DNA of 64,000 bases. Source: Larkinella humicola (lineage in GTDB: Bacteria; Bacteroidota; Bacteroidia; Cytophagales; Spirosomataceae). Location of the stretch: the NCBI RefSeq assembly GCF_008727875.1, contig NZ_VTWS01000006.1:310001-374000 (forward strand), in the 5' to 3' direction. Below the pieces are notes generated by a model that saw only the letters and a program-made list of their open reading frames with translations, had not been told where the DNA came from and ran no database searches. The position numbers and the translations under genes are program-made. Positions 26,833 to 35,475 of the stretch are shown here, one piece after another (position 1 is the first letter of the stretch; each line of letters begins with the position of its first letter).

Positions 26833-27324
26833 ATGCCTGCTTATCAACTCGCCCAGGTCAACGTAGCCCGTTTGCTGGCCTCCCTTGACAGTGAACAATT
26901 AACCGGTTTTGTGGCCAATCTGGACCCCATCAACGCCCTGGCCGAGCAAAGCCCCGGTTTTGTCTGGCGGCTCAAAACGGAAGAGGGAGATGCCACCACC
27001 ATTCAGGCGTTCGACGATTCAATGATCATTGTCAATCTGTCGGTCTGGGAAACGGTTGATGCGCTCAAAAATTTTACGTACGATTCGGCCCATGTGACCA
27101 TCATGAAACGGCGTCGGGAATGGTTTTCCCGGTTTCAAACGTCGTATCTGGTTTTATGGTGGATTGAAAAGGGGCACATCCCGACCCCACAGGAAGCGCG
27201 CCAGCGGCTTGAAATGCTGGATGAACACGGCCCTACCGCCCTGGCCTTCACATTCCGGGCGCTATTCGATAGCCCTGAAACGCATCAGCCTGAACAAAAA
27301 AGCCTATTTCATCAATCAGAATAA
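26833..27324 (+). CDS. DUF3291 family protein
   Basis: 163 aa ferredoxin-like (monooxygenase-type) fold: YQLAQVNVARLLASLDSEQL, PGFVWRLKTEEGDAT, IIVNLSVWETVDALKNFTY, and WWIEKGHIPTPQEARQRLEML. These are signature positions of DUF3291. Function unknown; no signal peptide. Confidence 0.85.
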   Translation: MPAYQLAQVNVARLLASLDSEQLTGFVANLDPINALAEQSPGFVWRLKTEEGDATTIQAFDDSMIIVNLSVWETVDALKNFTYDSAHVTIMKRRREWFSRFQTSYLVLWWIEKGHIPTPQEARQRLEMLDEHGPTALAFTFRALFDSPETHQPEQKSLFHQSE

Positions 27325-27349
27325 CCAGTTGCCGGCGTATAAATGAAAA

Positions 27350-27465
27350 GCGTTATTCCGCTGAGTTAAGCGGAGGAAATCAGAGATACGCAGAGGTTAT
27401 TTTCTCTGATAAACCAGCGGGCGACCCCGTCTTGATTTCCTCCGCCTAACTCAGCGAATTAACGC
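27350..27465. repeat. intergenic inverted repeat, family A copy 1
   Basis: Arms 27350-27383 and 27433-27465 (core CGCTGAGTTAAGCGGAGG and complement) pair with a few mismatches. It lies between convergent genes. Related copies are at 38264-38370 and 41327-41433. Confidence 0.8.
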
Positions 27466-27486
27466 TTCTCAACACTTCCCAAACAT

Positions 27487-27516
27487 AAAAAAACCTCCGG
27501 ATTTTACTCCGGAGGT
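27487..27516 (-). terminator. terminator of the lipocalin-like lipoprotein gene
   Basis: Minus strand ACCTCCGGA-GTAAAA-TCCGGAGGT followed by seven T. Confidence 0.85.
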
Positions 27517-27547
27517 CGTATTCCTATTTCTTAAACGTCTGTACCCG

Positions 27548-28021
27548 TTATTTTTTGGCGTAAATCAACTGAACGCTGTAATTAACCGTCACGGTATCTT
27601 TTTTCGCATTCAGAAACCGACCGCTCTGGGCGACTACTTCACCCAGTAATCGATTGGGAGTCGTTGTGTTGTCATACGTATACTTAAATTCACTGCCGGC
27701 GTCTTCTTTCAATACGAGGTTATTGTTGGTTAACGTCCAGGTGCCCTTGTAGTCAAAAACACTGCCATTGGAGCGTTCTGTGCCGGAAAACGTATTGTCA
27801 TTTTTGATATCAATATCGTCGCGATAACCGGTTACCGTTGGGTTCGACAAATCTTCGTCACCATTAAGCGATACGAAATCGCCCGTAAATCCTGAATAGC
27901 GTGCCCGGTCAACAGACCACTGCCCTACCACTGGTGACGGTGCCGGGTCATCTTCTTTGTTACACGAACTCAGGCCAGCCGCAAACACCACCACGCAGAT
28001 CAAATAAAGTAAACGCTTCAT
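27548..28021 (-). CDS. lipocalin-like lipoprotein
   Basis: 157 aa. Lipoprotein signal ends FAAGLSSC. The mature part begins VVGQWSVDRA and continues with alternating beta strands (DIDIKNDNTFSGTE, YKGTWTLTNNNLVLKED), the pattern of Bacteroidota lipocalin-like lipoproteins. Ligand unknown. Confidence 0.75.
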   Translation of the reverse strand: MKRLLYLICVVVFAAGLSSCNKEDDPAPSPVVGQWSVDRARYSGFTGDFVSLNGDEDLSNPTVTGYRDDIDIKNDNTFSGTERSNGSVFDYKGTWTLTNNNLVLKEDAGSEFKYTYDNTTTPNRLLGEVVAQSGRFLNAKKDTVTVNYSVQLIYAKK

Positions 28022-28202
28022 AATTTTCAGGTTTTTGTGAAATAATAGTTTAGTGTGACTGGATGAGATGACCGTTGGAAACGAAATCTACAAAAAAAAG
28101 TGTCAGGTTGTAAATTTCCGAACAAAAAGCCGGTGTTTTCTCTTCTACCCTACGCAAAAACCGGTCAAAGCGTTGCGTCAGGGCGCAAAACTTCAGAATC
28201 AG

Positions 28203-29567
28203 TTACCGCAAACCCGGGCGCGGAACCACCGGCAAACTCTCGTTTCCATCCTCGCTAACGGCCTGAACGGCAAAGAAATAATTGTCTTTAGAATAGGGCA
28301 GCGTCAGCCCGACCTTTTCCGTATAGAACTTCTTCTGCCAGAACGGCCAGTGGGTTTCGCGCATCAGCACATAATAGCCTTTTATTTTCCGGTTGGCCGA
28401 ATTCCCGGCTTTAGGTGCCTGCCAGAACAGACTCGTGGAGTTGGTCAGACTCCGGGCTTCCACCGTAACGTTTTGCGGCATCGACGGCGCTTTGGCCAGA
28501 TTGGCCAGCACAGCCAGGTTCATGGCGGTATTTTTCCGCAGGTAATCGAAGTCCATAAACTTCACGTAATCGCCGTACTCAACCCCATCCTGCGTGCGCA
28601 GATCCTGGTGCTGGTGGGCAAAATTCTCGTTCATTTCCGTAATGCGAACCGCCGGAAAACCGCGCGTCACAAACGGCGTGTGGTCGCCACCGCGCAAAAA
28701 CCGGTCGTTGCGGTACACCATCACCACTTCCAATTGATCGACATACCGCTCGCCCACTTCTTTGGTATACCGGGCCAGTTGCCGCGACTTTCCGTCGTTT
28801 TCCAAGCCATACTGTCGGATGTTGGCCGCCAGCGAATCCGTCTGATAACCGGGCAAGCCCTCGCTGAATACCCGGACGCGCGTGTTGTCGGTGATGTGCG
28901 TATCGGGGCTGTGGTTCGACCCCATGATGTCGTTGTTCAACAACGCTTCCAGGTTCCATTTTTCGTCTTTCGCCCGTTGCGCCAGGTGGTTGGCGCCCAG
29001 TAGTCCCTGCTCCTCCCCGCAAACCGCCACAAAAATGATGGTGGCCGGAAACGGAACTTTGCTCATCACGCGGCAGAGTTCGATCACGGCGGCCGTTCCC
29101 GAACCGTCGTCGTTGGCCCCCGGCGCATCGGCAGTGCGGTTCATAACGTCACTGACGCGGCTGTCGATGTGACCGCTCACCAGAAAAATCCGGTCGTCGT
29201 TCGGGTCGGTGCCTTTGAGCGTCGCCATCACGTTACCCATTTGCGTCACGGCATCGATCCGCCGTCCGTCCGGTTGCAGCGTCCAGCTATCGATCTGGGC
29301 TGTCAGCCGTCCGCCCGACTGTTTGGCGTAGTGTTGAAACTTGCCCAGCGTCCACTGCCGGGCCGCGCTCAACCCGCGTTTGGGCGTCGCGCTGCTCATC
29401 GTGTGCCGCGTTCCGAAACTGACCAGATTGGTAACGTGTGACCGCAAACTATCCGCCGACACGTCGGCCACGAGTTGGGCAATGGCAGGATCGCGGTTGA
29501 CGGTGGTCTGGGCTTGTAAACCAAGCGAAAAAAGAAGGAGAATACCCGAAAGTGTACAGTTTTTCAT
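28203..29567 (-). CDS. secreted M28 family metallopeptidase
   Basis: 454 aa. Signal peptide ends LGLQAQ. Zinc and catalytic residues of M28: H133 and D135 (SGHIDS), D153 (GANDDGSGT), E185-E186 (CGEEQGL), D213 and H296 (GGDHTPF). The last 90 residues form a beta domain like fibronectin III. Probably an aminopeptidase acting in the periplasm. Abuts the gene at 29568 in the same operon. Confidence 0.9.
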   Translation of the reverse strand: MKNCTLSGILLLFSLGLQAQTTVNRDPAIAQLVADVSADSLRSHVTNLVSFGTRHTMSSATPKRGLSAARQWTLGKFQHYAKQSGGRLTAQIDSWTLQPDGRRIDAVTQMGNVMATLKGTDPNDDRIFLVSGHIDSRVSDVMNRTADAPGANDDGSGTAAVIELCRVMSKVPFPATIIFVAVCGEEQGLLGANHLAQRAKDEKWNLEALLNNDIMGSNHSPDTHITDNTRVRVFSEGLPGYQTDSLAANIRQYGLENDGKSRQLARYTKEVGERYVDQLEVVMVYRNDRFLRGGDHTPFVTRGFPAVRITEMNENFAHQHQDLRTQDGVEYGDYVKFMDFDYLRKNTAMNLAVLANLAKAPSMPQNVTVEARSLTNSTSLFWQAPKAGNSANRKIKGYYVLMRETHWPFWQKKFYTEKVGLTLPYSKDNYFFAVQAVSEDGNESLPVVPRPGLR

Positions 29568-29891
29568 TCAGTCAGTCGATGAGTTTAGTAAACGGGAATA
29601 CAAACGAAGATACACCACTGCGTCGATTTTACGGCGTTTTACGGGCTTTAAAAAGGATTTTTTACCGGAACGCGGAACCCCCTTCGGATGCAGAACCGAA
29701 CGACTGCGTTCGTTCAGCGAAGAAAACACCAACGCCCCCGCCAGCAGAAAAGACAAGCCCAGCGACCAGAACGCAATTTGGCGTGTCGGCACTTGTCGCA
29801 CCGGCTGATAGAATTCCCGGGTTTCGTCTTCCGAAAACAATTCCCGAAAGGAAAAACCGGTATCCTCGTCATCTGGCGGTCCGTTTTTCAT
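29568..29891 (-). CDS. small membrane protein
   Basis: 107 aa: acidic N-terminus (PPDDEDTGFSFRELFSEDE), one membrane helix near 40-58 (IAFWSLGLSFLLAGALVF), and a basic tail. No family recognised. It overlaps the preceding gene by 4 bp and abuts the M28 gene, so it is part of that operon. Confidence 0.6.
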   Translation of the reverse strand: MKNGPPDDEDTGFSFRELFSEDETREFYQPVRQVPTRQIAFWSLGLSFLLAGALVFSSLNERSRSVLHPKGVPRSGKKSFLKPVKRRKIDAVVYLRLYSRLLNSSTD

Positions 29892-30409
29892 AAGCGTCGG
29901 GCCAGGCTCACGCCAAAGGCGGTTTGGGTGGTGCCGGGGAGGGGTTGTGCTGAAAACCCGAAGCGGGCAGCGGCCAGTGCCCGATTGTATTGCGTCACCG
30001 CCTTGCGGGCCTGGGAATTGCCAATGATGCTTAAGCCCAACGTGGCCCCGATCGAGCCAAAATACACGGCCCAGTAGTCGCCCGAACGGGTGTAGGTTCC
30101 CCGGTTACGCGTCAAAACGTAAACCAGTGGGACCAGCGCAACGACCTGTCCGGCCAGCACAAACGTCCGGTAGGTTCGGAAATGGCGGTTGACGATGGGA
30201 TCATTCAATTCGTTAAAGGGAATCTCCAGCGAATTCGGCGACCGCAACCGCTTGCCCCCGTAGAAGTACGATCCATACGACCGCTCAATGGGTTTCAAAT
30301 AGGCCGGAACCGCAGCACCGGGCCGGTAAAAAGTGGAATCGGCAGGGCGTTGCGCACAGGCAACCCCTGCTACGAGCGTGCAGAACAGAAGTACAGACAA
30401 GAATCGCAT
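29888..30409 (-). CDS. hypothetical secreted/membrane protein
   Basis: 173 aa. Signal peptide ends GVACAQ. Mature part: PFNELNDPIVNRHFRTYR, a hydrophobic helix (VLAGQVVALVPLVYVL), then GDYWAVYFGSIGATLGLSIIG. No family recognised. First gene of a three-gene minus-strand run, divergent from the Rrf2 regulator. Confidence 0.65.
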   Translation of the reverse strand: MRFLSVLLFCTLVAGVACAQRPADSTFYRPGAAVPAYLKPIERSYGSYFYGGKRLRSPNSLEIPFNELNDPIVNRHFRTYRTFVLAGQVVALVPLVYVLTRNRGTYTRSGDYWAVYFGSIGATLGLSIIGNSQARKAVTQYNRALAAARFGFSAQPLPGTTQTAFGVSLARRL

Positions 30410-30481
30410 AGTGAATTAACGCACAAATTCGGGATACCACTCAATTTTTAATCAAACGAACGTAAATTTTTCGACCCTGCC

Positions 30482-30512
30482 TTGATTTCACCTTAAAATA
30501 CGACTACCTTTG
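30482..30512 (+). promoter_or_regulatory. promoter of the Rrf2 regulator
   Basis: TTG at 30482-30484, 20-bp spacer, TACCTTTG at 30505-30512: matches the Bacteroidota sigma consensus TTG-N19/20-TAnnTTTG. The start of transcription would fall inside the operator at 30515. Confidence 0.65.
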
Positions 30513-30514
30513 TA

Positions 30515-30535
30515 CTGTAATAAAATTTGTTACAG
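30515..30535 (+). promoter_or_regulatory. Rrf2 operator 1 (autoregulation)
   Basis: CTGTAA-N9-TTACAG, perfect inverted repeat directly after the promoter and one base before the ATG of the regulator. The same site with the same spacing occurs before the downstream oxidoreductase gene. Confidence 0.75.
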
Positions 30536-30536
30536 A

Positions 30537-30947
30537 ATGAACAACAGCCGATTTTCGATTGCCATTCACATCATGACCCTTCTGGCGAGGGCCAATGGGG
30601 AATTGCTGTCGTCGGATTTTTTGGCTGGCAGTGTTAACATCAACCCGGTTCTGGTTCGAAAAGAGGTCAGCAATTTGCGTAAAAAAGGGTTCATTATCAG
30701 CAAGGAAGGCAAAAACGGCGGTAGCATTTTAGCCAAGCCAGCGGACAAAATCCTGCTGTCGGCGATTTACGAGGCTGTCCGGCAATCGCCCCTTTTGGGG
30801 CAAACCAGAAACAGTCCAAATCCCGATTGCCCGGTAGGCCGCCAGATCAATACCCATCTCGACACCCTTTTTCTGGATGCGGAAAAAGCCCTGATTGCAC
30901 GGCTCGACCAAACAACCCTGTCCGATTTTACCAACCAGTTTGACTAA
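30537..30947 (+). CDS. Rrf2 family transcriptional regulator
   Basis: 136 aa from ATG 30537; the longer frame from 30510 would run through the operator. Winged-helix Rrf2: RFSIAIHIMTLLA, LSSDFLAGSVNINPVLVRKEVSNLRKKGFI, KEGKNGGSILAKP. It lacks the three-Cys Fe-S signature of IscR; it has one Cys (in NPDCPVG). Likely represses itself and the oxidoreductase 72 bp downstream through paired CTGTAA-N9-TTACAG sites. Confidence 0.88.
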   Translation: MNNSRFSIAIHIMTLLARANGELLSSDFLAGSVNINPVLVRKEVSNLRKKGFIISKEGKNGGSILAKPADKILLSAIYEAVRQSPLLGQTRNSPNPDCPVGRQINTHLDTLFLDAEKALIARLDQTTLSDFTNQFD

Positions 30948-30962
30948 TTTTTTTTGAACTAA

Positions 30963-30985
30963 ACTGTAATAAAAATAATTACAGT
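30963..30985 (+). promoter_or_regulatory. Rrf2 operator 2
   Basis: ACTGTAAT-N7-ATTACAGT, the 21-bp core being CTGTAA-N9-TTACAG as in operator 1. Lies 35 bp before the oxidoreductase start. Confidence 0.75.
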
Positions 30986-31019
30986 TAAAAATTTACCCAT
31001 AAACTAATTCTAAAAAACC

Positions 31020-31664
31020 ATGAAAATTGCCTTGATTGGAGCCACGGGTTTCGTAGGTTCAGCCTTGTTGAAAGAAGCTTTGCACCGCGGCTATGCCGTA
31101 ACGGCGATTGTCCGCCATCCGGAGAAAATGACGGTAGAAAACCCACAGCTAACAGTCGTAAAAGGCGATGTGCTGAACGAAGCGGAAGTAGCCGGGCTTG
31201 TGGGCGGCCATGACGCGGTCGTGAGTGCCTACAATGCGGGCTGGCAAAATCCCAACCTTTACAACGAGTACCTGGCTGGTTCGCTGGCGATTCAGAACAG
31301 CACGAAAAAAGCCGGTGTGAAACGGTTGCTGGTGGTGGGTGGAGCCGGTAGCCTGGAAATTGCACCGGGCGTTCAATTGATCGACACCCCGCAGTTTCCG
31401 GCCGAATGGAAACCGGGCGCACTAGCCGCCCGCGATTATCTGAATACATTGAAAAAGGAAGAAGACCTGGACTGGACCTTTATCTGTCCGGCCATTTTGC
31501 TCGAACCTGGTGAGCGCACCGGGCAATTCCGCCTGGGAACCAACCAACCGGTGTTCGATGAAAACGGCGTGAGTAAAATCTCCGTCGAAGATCTGGCCGT
31601 TGCCATATTCGATGAACTGGACGAACCGGCACACGTTCACCAACGGTTTACGGCGGCATATTGA
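31020..31664 (+). CDS. NAD(P)H-binding oxidoreductase (NmrA/YwnB-like)
   Basis: 214 aa atypical SDR. Nucleotide-binding GATGFVG at 7-13, KGDV near 48, VVGGAGSL near 104. No YxxxK in the classical place, as in NmrA-like proteins. Paired with an Rrf2/MarR-type regulator in many bacteria, where it is linked to quinone or electrophile stress. Controlled here by operator 2 (inferred). Confidence 0.85.
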   Translation: MKIALIGATGFVGSALLKEALHRGYAVTAIVRHPEKMTVENPQLTVVKGDVLNEAEVAGLVGGHDAVVSAYNAGWQNPNLYNEYLAGSLAIQNSTKKAGVKRLLVVGGAGSLEIAPGVQLIDTPQFPAEWKPGALAARDYLNTLKKEEDLDWTFICPAILLEPGERTGQFRLGTNQPVFDENGVSKISVEDLAVAIFDELDEPAHVHQRFTAAY

Positions 31665-31692
31665 GTCTGACAATTACCAGAAACCGTGTTGA

Positions 31693-33027
31693 CTAAACCG
31701 CTTTGCCAATCAGCACGGTTTCTGGTAAACGAACCAACGGTAACGACAGATAAAACGTGGTTCCGGCCCCCGGCTCGCTTTCAAACCAGAGCTTTCCCTG
31801 CTGAACTTCCGCGTATTCTTTACAAAGAAAAAGCCCCAGTCCTACTCCTTTTTCGTTGTTGGTACCAAAGGTTGTCCGGGATTTAAGCGAAAAGAGCGTT
31901 GCTTTATCTTCCGGTTTTATTCCGCCCCCATTGTCTTTCACAACAATCAAACAATTCGATTGAGATTCCACAACGTCAATTGCAATCGCCCCCCCGGAAG
32001 GGGTAAATTTAATCGCATTTCCCACCAGATTCCGAACAATAAGTTGCAGCATATTGCTATCCGCAACGACTTCGAACGGTGTATGAATTGAATACGTTAA
32101 CTGGATTTCTTTTTTTAAAGCCAGCGGTTTATAAATTTCAATGATGGGTTTTAAAACGGTCGAAATGCTGACGTGCGTAAGCTCCACTTTGGTTCCGCTC
32201 ATCTGGGTTGTCGACCACGACAGGAGGTTGAAAAGCATCTCCTGGGTGTGGTTAATAACATCCAGCAAATCCGATTCGATCCGTTTCTTTTGCGCATCGT
32301 CAAGATCCGTTTCCCTCAATATTTCGATGTACTGTTGAACAGAAGCCAATGGCGAACGCAAATCATGCGAAATGATGGAAAAAAGCTTGCTTTTCTCGGC
32401 GTTGAGCCGTTCCAGCACCACGGATTTTTCTTCGACCAGCCGCTGTTCGGCCCGGTAAGCTTTCTTGAAAAAATAAGTCGCCAGGTAAATCAGCACCGCC
32501 CCTACCAAATACGTCGAACCCACATCAAGCATGTGATTCAGGCGACTCGAGTAGCCGGTAACCACACTGGCAGGATAAACATATTCGACCGATAAAAGAC
32601 CTATTACAGTAAGGAGATTAAAGGAAAACCAGAAGACGTGCAGACGGGATGGCGAAACAATAGCCAATAGAAAATAAACGTACATAAACAGGAGAATGGA
32701 AGGTCCAATGACGCCTGAATTAAAAAAATAATTTCCCGCCAGAAGCAGCGTAATAAACACACCACCCAGGGATACGCTGATGTAAAATTTATTTTTTATC
32801 CGGGATAGATAATAGAGAAATGAAAAGGCGATAAAAAGCAGCAAAGAAACCAGCGAGGCTTCGGTCAGTCCGATGAAATAGTTGAAAGGGATGTTGTAGA
32901 GCATCGCCACAATGCCCACCAAACAGATTGAATTAAAGATCCGGCTTTCCAGCGTAGTTTCCCCCGGCACGCCCACCAGTGCCGCAAAGAAGCGTTGAAT
33001 GGATTTGAAAAGTAGCGGTTTTCCCAA
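31693..33027 (-). CDS. membrane sensor histidine kinase
   Basis: 444 aa. Six hydrophobic helices fill residues 35-190, followed by a coiled coil, HisKA with H221 (SIISHDLRSPLAS), N337 in the N-box, D365 in KDNGGG and GVGLGLF at 394-400. No response regulator gene adjacent, so it is an orphan kinase. Convergent with the oxidoreductase. Confidence 0.88.
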   Translation of the reverse strand: MGKPLLFKSIQRFFAALVGVPGETTLESRIFNSICLVGIVAMLYNIPFNYFIGLTEASLVSLLLFIAFSFLYYLSRIKNKFYISVSLGGVFITLLLAGNYFFNSGVIGPSILLFMYVYFLLAIVSPSRLHVFWFSFNLLTVIGLLSVEYVYPASVVTGYSSRLNHMLDVGSTYLVGAVLIYLATYFFKKAYRAEQRLVEEKSVVLERLNAEKSKLFSIISHDLRSPLASVQQYIEILRETDLDDAQKKRIESDLLDVINHTQEMLFNLLSWSTTQMSGTKVELTHVSISTVLKPIIEIYKPLALKKEIQLTYSIHTPFEVVADSNMLQLIVRNLVGNAIKFTPSGGAIAIDVVESQSNCLIVVKDNGGGIKPEDKATLFSLKSRTTFGTNNEKGVGLGLFLCKEYAEVQQGKLWFESEPGAGTTFYLSLPLVRLPETVLIGKAV

Positions 33028-33115
33028 CGTCGTTTTTCTGTGAGTAGCTGAAAAAATAGGTGATTAAACCCATAGTCTAATCACCTATCTACAAAAATAA
33101 TTAAAATTCTTATAC

Positions 33116-35119
33116 TTATTTCACCACTTTCATTACACCCTGCATGAGTGCTGCATGTCCGGGAAAGGTGCAGACAAACTGGTAATCCCCCGGTGTGGTC
33201 GGAGCTACAAAGTAGAGTGACTCCGAGCTCTCGGGTTGCATCAGGTTGGTGTGAAACAACACGTTTGGCGATACCGGGACATACTGCATCCGGGAACCGT
33301 TCAGGTTCAGTTTCAAAGCCGCATCGCCGACGGCGTTGGCCGTGGCTGGTTTCACGATCACGCAGTTGTGCAGCATGTCGTCGTTGTTGTTGAACACCCA
33401 CCGGATGCGGCTGCCCGCCTTCACTTCGACCTGCGTCTTGTCAAATTTCAGGCCCGGCACGGTACCGATCGTAATCACCTGGTCGGGGCCGTTGGTCCAG
33501 TCGGCGGGTTGTTCGGTCACGCGTTTGGCACTCGCAGCCGCCGGTTTTCCTTTCCCCTCTGCAACCGCCGGTGTGGTTTTAGTGGAAGCCATCGCCATAT
33601 CGGCGTGGTTGTGTTTGGCGGGGGCGGCAATGGTCAACTTCGTTCCGGGCGCAATGTGGTTGAGGGTATAATACCCGGTGTTGTGCAGCAACGCCAGCCC
33701 TTTGTCCGACCTGATGCCCTCGGCTTTCACCTCATGAACATACCCTTCGCGCAGGAGCGTGTCGGCCACAATCCGCACTTTCAGGCCATTGTCCGACACC
33801 ACAACGCCCCGGATGGGCACGGGCCGCGGATCTTCAACCGGGCTGCCGTAGATTTTGTGGTACTTATAGGTAAAGCTGCTCAGGCTGTAGGAAGCCAGAT
33901 CTTCGGCGGTTTTCTTGTCGACCGGTTGCGTGAATTCCACCTCAAAACCGTCGGGCATCGAGCGGATCGCTTTCATTTCAAACGGCGTCAGGCCCGTCCA
34001 CACCAGCCGCTGAACCCCAAACGGATCTTTGCCGGTGGCCGACCAGCCCCGGCTGGTTTGCCCCACAAACATGGAACCGTCCAGCCCCCAGGCCATCCGC
34101 AAAATACCGGACTGAAAACCCGACCGGAACGGAAAACAGGCGCCCTGGTACTTTCCATCTACTTTTTCCAGAAAAACCCGCATCACCTTGCTGTGGCCCT
34201 GGTCGCCCACGAACAACTGCCCGTCGAACGGACCAAACCGGTTGGCGGTGGTGTCTTCCAGAATATCGGAGGTCGAAATTCCCATCATCGTATGCGGAAA
34301 CCAGATGGCCGGTTCTTTCAGGTTCGGAATCGATTTCACCATCTCGTGCATCGGTTTTCCCGTACTCGGCACATCTTCCAGCTTAAGTTTCAAGGGAGAA
34401 TTCGGTTCGGAGGTCCATTTGAGTCCCTCGGGATTCCCGGCAAAATCACCCAGTTCAAGGTGTGTCATCCGGCCGGAACCCACCCAGTCGCCCTGGTTTT
34501 CGGTGTAAAAAATGCTGCCGTCGCGCAAGGCCCGGTAGCTGGAAGGCGACCGCAAGCCGGTGGCAAACGGTTTTATCTCGCCTTTTTCGTTGACTTTCAG
34601 CATCCATCCCCGCCATTTGGCCAGGCTGGCTCCCTTGCCAATCCAGCCGAGGTTGAGCGTAATGAGCATATCGCCATCCGGCAGAAAAACCGGTCCGTAT
34701 GAGTACTCATGGTAATTACCGGACAGCGGCCACTTCACAATCGACTGGTATTCGTTGGCTTCATCGTCGCCATCCGTATCGATCATTTTGGTCAGTTCAC
34801 CGCGTTGTGTGGCGTAAATGGCCCCTTTGTGATACGCCAGTCCGAGCGGTTCGTGGAGACCATAGGCAAACCGTTTGAACTGTGGCTGGCGGCTTCCTTT
34901 CATATACGGATTGCTGATGAACCAGACTTCGCCCCGGCGCGTCGAAACGCCCAGCCGACCGTCGGGCAACACGGCCATGCCTCCCACTTCCAGTTGCACT
35001 CCTTCGGGCATGGGAATGGTGATGAGCCGGTAATAATCGTCTTCCGTCAACGGGCGCTGGGCCACCGCGAACGAGGAAATAAAAAGAGAGAGAAAGAGAA
35101 ACGAGAGTCTATTTTTCAT
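33116..35119 (-). CDS. secreted beta-propeller protein fused to azurin-type copper domain
   Basis: 667 aa. Signal peptide ends SSFAVAQ. Residues about 25-400 are a glucose/sorbosone dehydrogenase-like propeller (GGMAVLPDGRLGVSTRRGEV, YSYGPVFLPDGD, GQLFVGDQGHSKVMR). A beta domain follows, then a low-complexity Lys/Ala linker (about 510-540), and a type I copper domain: His in DDMLHNC, then C650, H655, M659 in CTFPGHAALM, the exact azurin spacing. A periplasmic redox enzyme with its own electron acceptor is likely. Last gene of a three-gene transcript. Confidence 0.85.
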   Translation of the reverse strand: MKNRLSFLFLSLFISSFAVAQRPLTEDDYYRLITIPMPEGVQLEVGGMAVLPDGRLGVSTRRGEVWFISNPYMKGSRQPQFKRFAYGLHEPLGLAYHKGAIYATQRGELTKMIDTDGDDEANEYQSIVKWPLSGNYHEYSYGPVFLPDGDMLITLNLGWIGKGASLAKWRGWMLKVNEKGEIKPFATGLRSPSSYRALRDGSIFYTENQGDWVGSGRMTHLELGDFAGNPEGLKWTSEPNSPLKLKLEDVPSTGKPMHEMVKSIPNLKEPAIWFPHTMMGISTSDILEDTTANRFGPFDGQLFVGDQGHSKVMRVFLEKVDGKYQGACFPFRSGFQSGILRMAWGLDGSMFVGQTSRGWSATGKDPFGVQRLVWTGLTPFEMKAIRSMPDGFEVEFTQPVDKKTAEDLASYSLSSFTYKYHKIYGSPVEDPRPVPIRGVVVSDNGLKVRIVADTLLREGYVHEVKAEGIRSDKGLALLHNTGYYTLNHIAPGTKLTIAAPAKHNHADMAMASTKTTPAVAEGKGKPAAASAKRVTEQPADWTNGPDQVITIGTVPGLKFDKTQVEVKAGSRIRWVFNNNDDMLHNCVIVKPATANAVGDAALKLNLNGSRMQYVPVSPNVLFHTNLMQPESSESLYFVAPTTPGDYQFVCTFPGHAALMQGVMKVVK

Positions 35120-35130
35120 GATCTTTAGTA

Positions 35131-35469
35131 CTAGGCAATTCGGGAGCCGTTTTCAGTTTTGCGTTCGGTTTGCAGTAAAGTTACTTCCCCGTCGGGGCCA
35201 ATGGCACCCAAAACCAGGCATTCACTTTTAAAGGTTGCAATCTGTTTGGGCGGAAAGTTGATGACCGCAACGACCTGCATACCAGGCAAATGCTCGGCTT
35301 TATACAATTGGGTTAACTGCGCGGAGGAGCGTTTGATGCCTTTTGCGCCAAAGTCAATGGTGAGTTTGTAGGCCGGTTTGCGGGCTTCCGGAAAGGCGTC
35401 AGCGGCCACGATGGTTCCGGTTACTATCTCCACCTTTTCGAAGTCGGCCCAGGTGATGCGGTTTTCCAT
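35131..35469 (-). CDS. csaA: tRNA-binding protein CsaA
   Basis: 112 aa OB-fold: WADFEKVEIVTGTIVAADAFPEARKPAYKLTIDFG, RSSAQLTQLY, VINFPPKQIATFKSECLVLGA. Full-length match to CsaA, a homodimeric tRNA-binding protein with chaperone-like activity. It sits 6 and 11 bp from its neighbours, so it shares their transcript, an unusual setting. Confidence 0.92.
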   Translation of the reverse strand: MENRITWADFEKVEIVTGTIVAADAFPEARKPAYKLTIDFGAKGIKRSSAQLTQLYKAEHLPGMQVVAVINFPPKQIATFKSECLVLGAIGPDGEVTLLQTERKTENGSRIA

Positions 35470-35475
35470 AACGAA

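Noticed and set aside
28068-29003. 311-aa plus-strand frame
   Set aside because: Antisense to the M28 peptidase; shadow composition.
29568-29808. Plus-strand frames over the small membrane gene
   Set aside because: Antisense shadows; the minus-strand gene is coupled by a 4-bp overlap to its neighbour.
33236-34702. 488-aa plus-strand frame
   Set aside because: Wholly antisense to the propeller-azurin gene; His/Gln-rich shadow typical of GC-rich coding DNA.
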